A stretch of 27,784 nt of DNA from DATLBY01 sp035526665 (GTDB taxonomy: Bacteria; Acidobacteriota; Terriglobia; Bryobacterales; Bryobacteraceae), in NCBI GenBank assembly GCA_035526665.1, contig DATLBY010000298.1:1-27784 (forward strand), read 5' to 3'. The translations under genes and the position numbers were made by a program. Shown piece after piece: positions 1 to 8,591 of the stretch; within the stretch, counting starts at the first letter, position 1; each line of letters starts with the position of its first letter. The notes beneath the pieces are model-generated. The model was not told the origin of the DNA. It searched no databases and was given only the letters and a program-made list of their open reading frames with translations.

Positions 1-1545
1 GACATTCCGGCCTCCAGTGGATGGCATCAGGTCTTCGGCAGCATTGCCGTATTCCTTTTCCTGACCCAGGTTTTCACCGGAATTCTGCTTGCCTTCAACT
101 ACGCTCCCACGCCCGGCGAGGCCTACAACAGTCTGAAGTACATTGTCACCGAGCTTACCGGGGGACGTATGATTCGCGGGCTGCACCACTGGGGCGCGAG
201 CATGATGATCGTGGTAGTAGTGCTCCATATGTGCCAAGTAGCGGTGTACGGCGCATATAAGAAGCCGCGTGAAGCCACCTGGATGGTGGGCGTGGTGCTT
301 CTGCTGCTTACCCTTGCTTACGGACTTACCGGATACTTGCTTCCTTGGGACAATCGCGCGTACTGGGGTACAGTGGTGACCACCCAGATTGCCGCGCAGG
401 CGCCGATCGCGGGACCGTATCTGACCCGGCTGCTGGGCGGCGAGGGCAGCATTGGCGTAGTGACCTTCGCCCGCTTCTATGCAATGCACGTGATGCTCCT
501 GCCGCCCCTCACGACGTTTCTGATCGCGCTTCACATCTATCTGGTCCGCAAGCATGGTGTAGCGCCTGCGCCCGACGATTTTGCTCCGAAAAAAAAGTTT
601 TACCCCCAGCAGGTCTTCAAAGATACCGTTGCGGTGTTCATAGCCTTTGCCATCCTGTATACGCTCGCGATCGCGGTGAAGGTGCCGCTGGAACGGATCG
701 CGGACCCGACGGATACCAGCTATATTCCTCGCCCGGAGTGGTACTTCCTGTTCTTGTTCCAGACGTTGAAGTTCTTTGAGGGAAAACTGGAGCTTGTCGG
801 CAGCATGGTGCTGCCTGGGCTCGCGATCACTTCTTTGTTCCTCTTGCCCTTTATCGATCGCGGCGCGATGAAAAAGGTTCGCGAACGAACCCTGGCGATG
901 GGCATTCTGGCATTTGCCATATTGGGCTGGGGCGGGCTGACTGCGGCGGCGATCGCCACCACGCCCAAGGTTGCGATGTCCGACATGGCCGATTCCACCG
1001 GTTCGGAAGACTGGCAGCAGCTCACGCCGGAGGAACTGGCGGGAGTCGGTTTGTACCGTAGAGAAAATTGCGCCAGTTGCCATGGCGCCGGCTCTAAGTT
1101 GGGGCCGGATTTGGCGAGGCCGGCGAGCCGGAAAGACGCTGCCTGGATGATTGCCCATTTCAAGCGTCCGCAGGAGATGACTCCGGGAACTTCCATGCCT
1201 CCCGTTCAGCTGCCGGACTCGCAACTGAATGCGCTGGCAGCCTTTCTGCTGAAGCTGAATCCCAACAACGAAACCGTCATCGACACGGCTCCGGCATTCG
1301 CCGTGGAAGGCGCGATAATTTACCAGGCCAACAAATGCGGCATGTGTCACCAGGTGAATGGATCGGGCGTGAAGATGGGTCCGCCGCTTAACGGTGTTGC
1401 CGAGCATCGCACACGCGAATGGATCGAAGAGCATTTCCGGGATCCACAAAAGATGTCGAAGGGAACTCCCATGCCGCCGTATAAGTTCAATTCCAAGGAC
1501 ATGGATCGGATTACCTCTTATTTGATGGCGCTGCCAAAGACTTAG
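1..1545 (+). CDS. cytochrome b (b6-type) fused to two cytochrome c domains, 5' truncated
   Basis: This is the quinol-oxidising membrane subunit of a bc-type complex, passing electrons from quinol to c hemes outside the membrane. The frame is open from base 1, so the true start lies upstream; 514 residues are visible. Heme b ligand pairs are H62/H76 and H163/H178. The second pair is separated by 14 residues, as in cytochrome b6 rather than mitochondrial cytochrome b. The quinol-site PEWY motif is at residues 245-248. After the last membrane helices come two cytochrome c modules with CxxCH at codons 357 (CASCH) and 446 (CGMCH). Each is followed by a methionine-rich MxxGTxMPP segment supplying the axial Met. 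The two modules resemble each other, which suggests duplication. A Rieske gene probably lies just upstream, outside the window. The stop codon overlaps the stop codon of the convergent SDR gene. Confidence 0.93.
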   Translation, partial: DIPASSGWHQVFGSIAVFLFLTQVFTGILLAFNYAPTPGEAYNSLKYIVTELTGGRMIRGLHHWGASMMIVVVVLHMCQVAVYGAYKKPREATWMVGVVLLLLTLAYGLTGYLLPWDNRAYWGTVVTTQIAAQAPIAGPYLTRLLGGEGSIGVVTFARFYAMHVMLLPPLTTFLIALHIYLVRKHGVAPAPDDFAPKKKFYPQQVFKDTVAVFIAFAILYTLAIAVKVPLERIADPTDTSYIPRPEWYFLFLFQTLKFFEGKLELVGSMVLPGLAITSLFLLPFIDRGAMKKVRERTLAMGILAFAILGWGGLTAAAIATTPKVAMSDMADSTGSEDWQQLTPEELAGVGLYRRENCASCHGAGSKLGPDLARPASRKDAAWMIAHFKRPQEMTPGTSMPPVQLPDSQLNALAAFLLKLNPNNETVIDTAPAFAVEGAIIYQANKCGMCHQVNGSGVKMGPPLNGVAEHRTREWIEEHFRDPQKMSKGTPMPPYKFNSKDMDRITSYLMALPKT

Positions 1546-2375
1546 AAATGCAGGCCGCCGCCGCAGATTAGAACCTCGCCGGTTACGTAGTCGGACAGTG
1601 GGGAACAGAAGAAGAGCGTTGCATCCGCTGCCTCGTCGACTGTTCCCAGCCGGCCCAGCGGGCAGACCGACTTTATCGCTTCCAGCACCTTCGGTTGTAC
1701 GCCGACGGGTATTTCCCGCCCCTTCACGTCGATCTTGGCTGCTTGGCCTGTGAGTGGCTGGGTCAAACGCGTCTCGATTAGGCCGAATCCGACCGCATTC
1801 ACGTTTACGTTGTACCTTCCCCACTCTTTGGCCATCGTCTTGGTGAGGCCCACTACACCCGCTTTAGCCGAGGAATATCCTGCCTGGCCGGGATTCCCAT
1901 CAGTACCTGCAATCGAGGTAATATTCACAACTTTGCGCATCACACGGATGCCGGAGGAGGTCTCTTTTTTCGCCGTATCCCGGATCCAGGCCGAGGCTGC
2001 CCGCAGGATACGGAAGGGAGCGACAAGATGAATATCCAGCATGGCTTGAAACTGCTCGTCGGTAGTTTTCTGAATTACGTTGTCCCATGTGTACCCGGCG
2101 TTGTTGACCACAATGTCGAGGGAGCCAAAGGCGGCCAGTGCCGCGTCGACCAATTGGAAGGAAAATGCAGCCTGGGTTACATCCCCGGCCAGGCTCTCGC
2201 ACCGGCCACCGGTGCTGCGCACCAATTCCGCTGTTTGCAGGGCGCTGGCTGGATCCAAATCGTTCACCAGCACCGCGGAGCCGCACGAAGCCAGACGAAG
2301 CGCAATCGCCTGACCGATTCCCCGTCCCGCCCCGGTGATCACAGCCGTCTTGCCGGAAAGTGTAAAAGGCACCAT
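1542..2375 (-). CDS. SDR family NAD(P)-dependent oxidoreductase (FabG-like)
   Basis: A 277-residue classical short-chain dehydrogenase/reductase, probably cytoplasmic. The nucleotide-binding TGxxxGxG motif is at residues 14-21, NNAG at 91-94, the catalytic Ser near 154, and YxxxK at Y167/K171. The length and the closing GGG-LHF tail fit 3-oxoacyl-ACP reductase-like SDRs, but the substrate cannot be read from the sequence. The ATG at 2375 is preferred over the upstream in-frame ATG at 2465. The long form would add 30 residues unlike the family and would run into the divergent sigma-factor gene. Its 3' end overlaps the cytochrome b stop codon tail to tail. Confidence 0.9.
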   Translation of the reverse strand: MVPFTLSGKTAVITGAGRGIGQAIALRLASCGSAVLVNDLDPASALQTAELVRSTGGRCESLAGDVTQAAFSFQLVDAALAAFGSLDIVVNNAGYTWDNVIQKTTDEQFQAMLDIHLVAPFRILRAASAWIRDTAKKETSSGIRVMRKVVNITSIAGTDGNPGQAGYSSAKAGVVGLTKTMAKEWGRYNVNVNAVGFGLIETRLTQPLTGQAAKIDVKGREIPVGVQPKVLEAIKSVCPLGRLGTVDEAADATLFFCSPLSDYVTGEVLICGGGLHF

Positions 2376-2409
2376 TGTGTTTGTATCATAAGAAAGTTGG
2401 CTCGCCGCG

Positions 2410-3033
2410 ATGAATGAATCCAGTTCGGCTCCGCCGTCCGTAGTCATGAATGGAACTTCCTTCAATCAGCGCGACACGGACTGGCACGGCTATATCAGAG
2501 ACGTAGCGGCGGGAGATGCTGCTGCGCTTTCCTCTCTCTATGAAGAGAGCTGCCATCTGGTGTATGGCATTGCTCTTCGCGTTTTGGGCGATACGGCAGA
2601 TGCAGAAGAGGTGACAGGGGACGTGTACTCACAGGTATGGCGCAAAGCTGCAACGTTTCAGGATTCCCGGGGGAGCGCAACTGCCTGGTTAGTCATGCTG
2701 GCCCGGAGCCGGGCTATCGACAGGGTTCGTACGCGGGTGCGTTCGGAACTGGAAGATCCAATTATTTATGCAGAGGGTTTGGAAGGGGATCAGGAGAGCC
2801 CCGAACAGGCCAGTACCCGGTCGGAACAGCGTCGGCAAATCCTACAGGCTTTAAAGTCTCTTCCGGCTGAACAACGGGACGCAATCATGTTGGCATTTTA
2901 CTCAGGATTCACTCAATCGGAGCTTTCGGCGAAGCTGGGGCTACCGCTGGGCACGGTAAAGACAAGAATCCGATTGGCTCTGATGAAATTGCGGGGCGAA
3001 TTGGCGCATCTGCAGCCGGGAGCGCCATGCTGA
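2410..3033 (+). CDS. ECF-type RNA polymerase sigma factor
   Basis: A 207-residue alternative sigma factor that would direct RNA polymerase to a stress regulon. Region 2 covers about residues 30-100, with the conserved acidic stretch DTADAEEVTGDVYSQVW and an AWLVMLARSRAIDRVR helix. Region 4 is a helix-turn-helix near residues 150-198 (LPAEQRDAIMLAFYSGFTQSE, then LGLPLGTVKTRIRLAL). There is no sigma 1.1 or region 3, as expected for ECF factors. An alternative ATG at 2448 would remove 12 poorly conserved residues, and neither start has a clear ribosome site. The anti-sigma gene starts inside its last codons, so the pair is co-translated. A TATCAT hexamer at 2384-2389 could be part of its promoter. 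Confidence 0.93.
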   Translation: MNESSSAPPSVVMNGTSFNQRDTDWHGYIRDVAAGDAAALSSLYEESCHLVYGIALRVLGDTADAEEVTGDVYSQVWRKAATFQDSRGSATAWLVMLARSRAIDRVRTRVRSELEDPIIYAEGLEGDQESPEQASTRSEQRRQILQALKSLPAEQRDAIMLAFYSGFTQSELSAKLGLPLGTVKTRIRLALMKLRGELAHLQPGAPC

Positions 3034-3641
3034 CCACAGCTCATCACCAGCACATTACCGACGACCTGCGTGAGACTCTGGCATTGTATGTGTTCCAGTT
3101 GCTGGATGCCGCTGAGCGGGCGGCGGTGGATGCCCATATGGCCGAAGGATGCTCCGTTTGTAGGCTCGAGCTATCGGCGCTGAGGGAGACGGCTGCGTTG
3201 ATTCCGCAGGTGCTTGAGGACATAAAACCGCATCCCCGGGTCAAAGAGAAGCTTCTGGCGTCAATTGGCGCCAATTCGACACTCCTGGAGCCCATTCCGG
3301 GAATCTTTGTGCTGCCCCAGAGCGGGGATTGGAAAAAGACGCCGTTCAAAGGCGTTTGGACCAAAACACTATACGTCGAGCGGGAGACCGGTTTCGTCAC
3401 CAGCCTGCTCCGCATGGATGCGGGCTCGAGCTACCCGCCGCATTACCACGTGGGGGTGGAGCAATGTTTGGTGCTGGAGGGTTCGGTACGCCTGGGGGAG
3501 ATTGCCCTGCGATCCGGTGATTTCGAATATGCAACCGCCGGTACAACGCACGGCATGGTTCAGACCGATACGGGCTGTCTACTGATGATCATCGCCAATC
3601 AGAAAGATGAAATTCTGCAGGAGCCGGGCCGATCGAGCTGA
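3027..3641 (+). CDS. anti-sigma factor, zinc-binding ASD plus ChrR-like cupin domain
   Basis: A 204-residue cytoplasmic anti-sigma factor, likely holding the upstream ECF sigma inactive until a signal is sensed. The N-terminal 80 residues form a zinc-type anti-sigma domain. Histidines lie at positions 6, 7 and 9, and H37-x4-C42-x2-C45 stands where ChrR-type proteins bind zinc. Residues about 90-195 form a cupin, with PHYHVGVEQCLVLEG carrying the His/His/Glu metal set and a later THG histidine. No membrane helix is seen, so it is soluble. The ATG overlaps the sigma gene by seven bases. In Rhodobacter, ChrR with the same two-domain plan responds to singlet oxygen; that this protein senses the same signal is inference only. 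Confidence 0.88.
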   Translation: MLTTAHHQHITDDLRETLALYVFQLLDAAERAAVDAHMAEGCSVCRLELSALRETAALIPQVLEDIKPHPRVKEKLLASIGANSTLLEPIPGIFVLPQSGDWKKTPFKGVWTKTLYVERETGFVTSLLRMDAGSSYPPHYHVGVEQCLVLEGSVRLGEIALRSGDFEYATAGTTHGMVQTDTGCLLMIIANQKDEILQEPGRSS

Positions 3642-3652
3642 GCCTGCCGGCC

Positions 3653-4678
3653 TCAGTGCAAGATAGCTTGAACTGTTTCCGCAGCTTTCCGGCACATGTC
3701 CCGCGTTACCCCGTAATGGGTCACCATGCGTAATTGTTGGCCGCCGATGGCATTCGCGAGCACACCGCGTTTTTTCAGCTGCGCGCTGACGGCAGCCGCC
3801 CCCAATCCGGTTGCACTCACATCGAAGATTACGATGTTGGTCTGTACGGACGCTAAGTCCACCGTAATCCCGCGCGTATCCGCCAGGGTATCTGCGAGCA
3901 GGCGTGCATTCGCGTGATCCTCGGGAAGGCGGTCGGGCATCTGTTCCAACGCGATCAAACCGGCTGCCGCCAGCACGCCCGCTTGCCGCATCCCGCCTCC
4001 CAGCCGTTTTCGGTAGAGCCGGCCGCGCTCCATCGCCTCTTGTGAGCCCACCAGCATTGAGCCGGCCGGCGCCCCGAGGGCTTTAGACAGACAAAACATC
4101 ACGGAATCGGACTTCTCCGCGATGGTGGCAACTGGAATATTCAGGTGCGCCGCAGCATTAAAAATGCGCGCGCCATCCAAATGAACCTTCAAGCCCTGCT
4201 CGTGGGAACGATCGCATACCTCATTCAACACAGGCATGGGATAAACCGTGCCTCCGGCCATGTTGTGAGTGTTTTCGAGGTGGACGAGTCCGGTAGGCGC
4301 CCAATGGGGGCCCAGCGGTTTGATGTGCGGTTCGATTCGCGGCCAGTCGAGTATACCAGCCGGCGCCGCGATTGCCCGGGGAACGCAGCCGCAGAACCAA
4401 CCGATCATGGCCAGCTCGTAATTCAGTACGTGCCCGCGCGCTTCGCAGATCACTTCCTCGCCGTGCGAGGTGTGTAGCTTCACCGCGATAGTGTTTCCCA
4501 TGGTGCCGGTCGGAACAAAAAGAGCAGCCTGCTTGCCCAGAATCTCAGCGGCGCGCTCTTCCAGCCGGTTGACGGTGGGGTCTTCGCGATAGACGTCGTC
4601 ACCTACTTCGGCATCCGCCATGGCGCGCCGCATCTCGGGCGTCGGCTTGGTTACCGTGTCGCTTCGCAGATCAATCAT
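3653..4678 (-). CDS. ltaE: low-specificity L-threonine aldolase
   Basis: A PLP enzyme cleaving L-threonine or allo-threonine to glycine and acetaldehyde. It is 341 residues long, close to the usual 333-350. It opens with the family signature MIDLRSDTVTKPTPEMRRAM. The PLP ring contact is in HLDGARIFNAA (D168, R171), and the Schiff-base lysine is K199 in CLSKALGAPAGS. The ATG at 4678 is chosen because it forms an ATGA overlap with the hemW stop and gives the canonical N-terminus. An upstream in-frame start would add 44 unrelated residues lying inside hemW. It is the third gene of a cyaY-hemW-ltaE operon. Confidence 0.95.
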   Translation of the reverse strand: MIDLRSDTVTKPTPEMRRAMADAEVGDDVYREDPTVNRLEERAAEILGKQAALFVPTGTMGNTIAVKLHTSHGEEVICEARGHVLNYELAMIGWFCGCVPRAIAAPAGILDWPRIEPHIKPLGPHWAPTGLVHLENTHNMAGGTVYPMPVLNEVCDRSHEQGLKVHLDGARIFNAAAHLNIPVATIAEKSDSVMFCLSKALGAPAGSMLVGSQEAMERGRLYRKRLGGGMRQAGVLAAAGLIALEQMPDRLPEDHANARLLADTLADTRGITVDLASVQTNIVIFDVSATGLGAAAVSAQLKKRGVLANAIGGQQLRMVTHYGVTRDMCRKAAETVQAILH

Positions 4679-5772
4679 AGGTTCACAAATTCCTGGAATA
4701 CTTCGTTGGAAAGCAGAACGCCCTGTGAGCTCAGGCGAAGACGGCTTCCCTCGCGTTCCAACAGCCCGGTAGTCAGAAACCGGTGGATCGGCTCGGCGAA
4801 TCTGCGCCATTCCTCCTCTCGCGGTTCAATTCCCTGCATTAGCCGCAGACCGACGAAGAATCGCTCTTCCTCCAGCTTGGCGTCCTCTGCGTTATTCCGG
4901 ACAGAACGGCGCATGCGGTCCCTTTCCAGATACTCGTGTGCGGTCTCCACATTGCCACTGCGCGTGACGCCATCGAAGGAGTGAGCGTCCGCCCCGAAGC
5001 CCGCATAAGGCTCCAGCTTCCAGTACTTCAAATTATGCTGCGACTCATAGCCCGGCTGGGCAAAGTTTGAGATCTCGTAGCGAATAATGCCCATCTTCTG
5101 CAGGCGCTCAACGGCGCTCTGATACAGATCAGCCATGATGTCGTCGGGCGGAACGGCGGCTGCATCGTAGCGCGACCCACCTTGCAGAATCTCCAGGCCG
5201 AGACGGCTGTCTTCATCGATTTCAAAGAGATACACCGAGACATGCGGCGGCGCAATTCGTTTTATCCAATCGAGTGAATCGTTCCAAGTGTCCGCCGTCT
5301 GGCACGGGAGGCCGGCAATCAGGTCGAGATTGATGTTCTCAATGCCCGCGCCGCGCAACAAAGCGCAGTCGGCGGCGATCTGCTCCGCATCGTGCCGTCG
5401 TCCGGTATGCGCGATCTCGCGCGGGACAAACGATTGGACTCCGATGCTGACCCGGTTGATTCCCGCCTCGCGCCAGGCTCTCACGGATTCGCTGGAAAAA
5501 CTGCCGGGAAGAGCCTCGATGGCCGCCTCTCTCCAGGGCCGTCCCGGGATGCGGCTGAGTAATCCGGCAAGCGCGGATACATCCATCTGGCTGGGAGTGC
5601 CGCCACCCAGATACACTGTGTCCGGCCGCCACTTCCACACATGTCCGGCGATCTCCCGGTGCAGCGCGGCGCAGTACTCTGTCTCCATCTCGCGCGGGAA
5701 AACACCGGAGGCGAAGTTGCAGAAGGAGCATTTTTGCGCGCAAAAAGGGAATGAGATATAGACGCCTGACAT
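4675..5772 (-). CDS. hemW: HemW-like radical SAM heme chaperone
   Basis: A radical SAM protein of the coproporphyrinogen-oxidase-like family, 365 residues. The cluster motif CxxxCxxC is C11, C15, C18. It is followed by N-F, so the extra cysteine of true HemN (CxxxCxxCxC) is missing; this favours HemW, a heme-handling chaperone, over an oxygen-independent coproporphyrinogen oxidase. Further family marks are YLGGGTPSQM and GVQSFVPREI, and a C-terminal HemN_C-type domain. The ATG at 5772 is preferred; a TTG two codons upstream is possible. The gap from the frataxin-like gene is 7 bases, and the 3' end overlaps ltaE by ATGA. Confidence 0.92.
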   Translation of the reverse strand: MSGVYISFPFCAQKCSFCNFASGVFPREMETEYCAALHREIAGHVWKWRPDTVYLGGGTPSQMDVSALAGLLSRIPGRPWREAAIEALPGSFSSESVRAWREAGINRVSIGVQSFVPREIAHTGRRHDAEQIAADCALLRGAGIENINLDLIAGLPCQTADTWNDSLDWIKRIAPPHVSVYLFEIDEDSRLGLEILQGGSRYDAAAVPPDDIMADLYQSAVERLQKMGIIRYEISNFAQPGYESQHNLKYWKLEPYAGFGADAHSFDGVTRSGNVETAHEYLERDRMRRSVRNNAEDAKLEEERFFVGLRLMQGIEPREEEWRRFAEPIHRFLTTGLLEREGSRLRLSSQGVLLSNEVFQEFVNL

Positions 5773-5779
5773 GTGCAAA

Positions 5780-6106
5780 CTACAGGGTGACTTCTTCCCC
5801 TATCTGAGCGCTGATGGCGCGCTCCAGAAGATCCTTCAGTGTCTGCCCGGAAGCGGGAAGTACGAAGGTCTGCCGGTCGGGATCCCAATCCAGTTTAAAA
5901 CTCTGCGACTGCGCGGAAACCCAAATTTGCCGCACTGGGGAGTTCGGGCTCACCACGAATTTTGCGGGCGGATCCTCGAACTCGATGATGAGCGCGCCCC
6001 CGAAATCCGCTTCGAAAGCATGCCTGTCGGAAGCTGTTGCCAGCGAATTGTACAGCTGCTCCAGAGACCGGTCCGCCCGGATCTTAAACTCCTGCTCATC
6101 CAGCAT
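5780..6106 (-). CDS. cyaY: frataxin-like iron-binding protein (CyaY family)
   Basis: A 108-residue protein matching the frataxin/CyaY fold in length and pattern. An amphipathic N-terminal helix with acidic residues is followed by GGALIIEFED, then the hallmark strand pair around NSPVRQIWVSAQ, and a C-terminal helix (QTLKDLLERAISAQ). Frataxins regulate or supply iron for iron-sulfur cluster assembly. The start at 6106 gives the canonical size. An in-frame ATG at 6166 would add 20 residues and come within 21 bases of the divergent bshC start. It is first in the operon with hemW, so an iron/heme role fits. It could be mistaken for a hypothetical protein because overall identity to known CyaY looks low. 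Confidence 0.8.
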   Translation of the reverse strand: MLDEQEFKIRADRSLEQLYNSLATASDRHAFEADFGGALIIEFEDPPAKFVVSPNSPVRQIWVSAQSQSFKLDWDPDRQTFVLPASGQTLKDLLERAISAQIGEEVTL

Positions 6107-6187
6107 ATAGAATGGGAATAATCTAACCCTACCAAACTTCAGCAACTTTCGCCGCTGTTGAATCATCTGCTACGCTTGAACTCTCAG

Positions 6188-7735
6188 ATGGAATCCGCCT
6201 GTCTTCGACATACCGACCTGCCGAATACATCCAGACTATTCACTGACTTTCTCTATCATTACAATCGGGTTAAGCCGTTCTATGAGGGCGGGAGCCAAGC
6301 GCTCAATTTCCCGCCCGAGCGCCGCGCCGGCCTGGTAGCCGCCTTGCGCGAGAAGAACGGCGATAGCCCATCGCTCGATATGCTTGCGCAGCCGGAGACG
6401 GTAGCCGTGATCACCGGCCAGCAGGTGGGTCTCTTCTCCGGGCCGGCTTACACAATCTACAAAGCGCTGACGGCTGTCCGGCTCGCCAGGGAACTGACTG
6501 CCCACGGCACGCCCGCGGTTCCGGTGTTCTGGCTGGCAACGGAAGATCACGACTTTGCGGAAGTGAATCATGCGTGGGTCTTCGACGCGGCCAACAATCC
6601 GGTGGCGCTTCGCGTAGACGGCAATCGGGTTCCCGATCAGCCGGTGGGCGACATCGAGGTGGCTTCCTGGCCGATTGCCGAATTGCGGGCGGCTCTCTCC
6701 GGCCTGCCGTTTGCCGGCGAAGTCCTCCAACTGGTGGAGGAATCCTGCAGCCCCGGCATGACGATGGGTGTTGCCTTTCACCAGCTTTTGAAGCGGCTGC
6801 TGAGTCCGTATGGAATGCTCTTCGTCGATCCGATGCAGCCCTCTATCCGCCGGCTGGCCGCACCGATTCTGCGGCAGGTGGTCGGGACCGCTCCCGAGCT
6901 GACCGTCCGGCTTTTGGAACGCAACCACGAATTGAGCGCGGCCGGTTATCATGCGCAGGTTCACATAGAAGAGAAAACCTCCCTCGTGTTCCTGCTGGAA
7001 GGGAATCGAAGAATCGCGCTGCGGCGCGTGAATGGCGACTACATGGCGAAGGACACGCGCCTGACCCCTGCGGAGCTTGCCGCGCGCGCCGAGCACCTCT
7101 CGCCGAACGCAATTCTCCGGCCCGTGGTTCAGGATTATATTTTTCCCACGGCTGCCTACATTGGCGGGCCTGCCGAGCTCGCCTATTTCGCGCAATCGCA
7201 GGTGATCTACGAACGTGTCCTGGGCCGGATGCCCCGCCTGGTGTCGCGCGCCGGCTTCACCCTCTTGGACGCGCGTAGCTCCAAATTAATGGCTCGCTAT
7301 CAACTGAGGCCGCAGGATTTTTTCGCCGGGCATGAGAGCCTGAAGCAGCAGATCGCGCACCGGCTGGCGCCAGCGGATGTGCAACTCCAATTTGCCGAGG
7401 CCACCGCCGAGTCCGCGAAGCTACTCGACCAGCTGGAGATGCGCGTTTCGCACTTCGATCCGACGCTCGTCTCCGCCATCGCGCGGAGCCGCTCCAAGGT
7501 GCTCTATCAGTTCAGCAAGAGCGAAGCGAAGGTGGAGCGCGAACTGATGCGCCGCAATGACCGGGCAGCGGCGGAAGCCGAGTATCTGTACAATGGCATT
7601 TACCCGCACAAGCATCTTCAGGAGCGGTTCTACAGTATTCTGCCGTTCCTGGCGCGTCACGGGCTTGCTTTAATCGATCACGTTTATGAGAATGTTCGAT
7701 TGGATTGCCCGGATCACATTCTTTTGCCGGTGTAG
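6188..7735 (+). CDS. bshC: bacillithiol biosynthesis cysteine-adding enzyme BshC
   Basis: The final enzyme of bacillithiol synthesis, proposed to join cysteine to glucosaminyl-malate. It has 515 residues against about 540 in Bacillus. The strongly conserved VITGQQVGLFSGPAYTIYK segment lies near residues 74-92 and is followed by VPVFWLATEDHDFAEVNH. A C-terminal helical/coiled-coil region near residues 400-460 ends in the KHLQERFYSILPFLA block. The start at 6188 (MESACLRHT) matches the family N-terminus better than the in-frame ATG at 6158. No bshA or bshB is in the window. No Shine-Dalgarno is visible, and a TACGCT hexamer sits 11 bases before the ATG. Confidence 0.95.
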   Translation: MESACLRHTDLPNTSRLFTDFLYHYNRVKPFYEGGSQALNFPPERRAGLVAALREKNGDSPSLDMLAQPETVAVITGQQVGLFSGPAYTIYKALTAVRLARELTAHGTPAVPVFWLATEDHDFAEVNHAWVFDAANNPVALRVDGNRVPDQPVGDIEVASWPIAELRAALSGLPFAGEVLQLVEESCSPGMTMGVAFHQLLKRLLSPYGMLFVDPMQPSIRRLAAPILRQVVGTAPELTVRLLERNHELSAAGYHAQVHIEEKTSLVFLLEGNRRIALRRVNGDYMAKDTRLTPAELAARAEHLSPNAILRPVVQDYIFPTAAYIGGPAELAYFAQSQVIYERVLGRMPRLVSRAGFTLLDARSSKLMARYQLRPQDFFAGHESLKQQIAHRLAPADVQLQFAEATAESAKLLDQLEMRVSHFDPTLVSAIARSRSKVLYQFSKSEAKVERELMRRNDRAAAEAEYLYNGIYPHKHLQERFYSILPFLARHGLALIDHVYENVRLDCPDHILLPV

Positions 7736-7749
7736 CTTTCCCCACTCAT

Positions 7750-8514
7750 ATGAAAAAAAATCTCGTTAAGACCGCCCTTCAGGAGGGCAAAGTTCAGCTG
7801 GGATGTGCATTCGCACAGCTTCGGTCCCCCGAGGTGGCGCGGATTCTGGCAGCCTCCGGCTTCCATTGGGCTTTTCTGGATATGGAGCATGGGGGCTTTG
7901 ATCTCGAGTCCATCCAGGACATCAGCCGGGTAGCCGTTCTCTCGGGCCTGTCTCCCATCGTCCGTGTACCGGAAATGCATTACTCTCTGGTTTCACGAGC
8001 CCTGGACTGTGGCGCCGAAGGGATCATCTTTCCGCGGGTGGAATCACCGGAGCTGCTGGAGAAGGCGATCAGTTGGACCAAGTTTCCGCCAGAGGGTATG
8101 CGGGGATTCGGGCTGAGCACGGCTGCCGTGAACTACGAAGCCGTTACCATTCCGCAGATGATTGAACACCTGAACCTGGAAACAATGGTGGTGCTGCAGA
8201 TTGAAACGGCGCGGGCAGTCGAGATCCGGGAAGAGATTCTCGCGATTCCCGGCATTGACGCGGTGATGATCGGGCCGGTTGATCTGTCAATCTCTCTTGG
8301 CGTCCCCGGCGAGTTTCAGCACCCGAAGATGGTGGAGGCGATGGAGGCGGTACGGGATACGTGCGTGCGCCGGGGGATCGCCCCTGGTACCCAGACGCGA
8401 AATCTCGCGCTTGCAAAGTTCTGGCGCGACCGCGGCATGAGATTCCTGGGCTGCAGCAGCGAGACCGGAATGTTGATGGAGAAGGCCGGAGAGATCACAA
8501 AAGGCTTGGCCTGA
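7750..8514 (+). CDS. HpcH/HpaI family aldolase (2-keto-3-deoxy acid type)
   Basis: A class II, metal-dependent pyruvate aldolase of 254 residues, splitting 2-keto-3-deoxy acids (for example rhamnonate or heptanedioate types) into pyruvate and an aldehyde. DMEHGGFD at 44-51 carries the catalytic His. A PIVRVPE arginine follows, then GAEGIIFPRVESPE, a metal-binding Glu in VLQIETARAVE, and a metal-binding Asp in VMIGPVDLSISLG. The ATG at 7750 is chosen over an upstream ATG at 7705 that lies inside bshC. The gap to bshC is 14 bases, so the two are probably co-transcribed although no metabolic link is obvious. The exact substrate cannot be assigned. Confidence 0.9.
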   Translation: MKKNLVKTALQEGKVQLGCAFAQLRSPEVARILAASGFHWAFLDMEHGGFDLESIQDISRVAVLSGLSPIVRVPEMHYSLVSRALDCGAEGIIFPRVESPELLEKAISWTKFPPEGMRGFGLSTAAVNYEAVTIPQMIEHLNLETMVVLQIETARAVEIREEILAIPGIDAVMIGPVDLSISLGVPGEFQHPKMVEAMEAVRDTCVRRGIAPGTQTRNLALAKFWRDRGMRFLGCSSETGMLMEKAGEITKGLA

Positions 8515-8591
8515 TGAGCCACGGGATTTATAGCTAAACTCCTTTCACGCCAGACAGCGATAATGGAGGTGGCCGGTAATTGGAGAGCAGC

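Noticed and set aside
2376..2465. N-terminal extension of the SDR gene to the ATG at 2465
   Set aside because: It would overlap the divergent sigma gene and adds residues not seen in SDR proteins.
6236..7195. 319-residue open frame antisense to bshC
   Set aside because: bshC is strongly supported on the plus strand; the antisense product is Arg/Gly/His-rich with no recognisable domain, typical of high-GC shadows.
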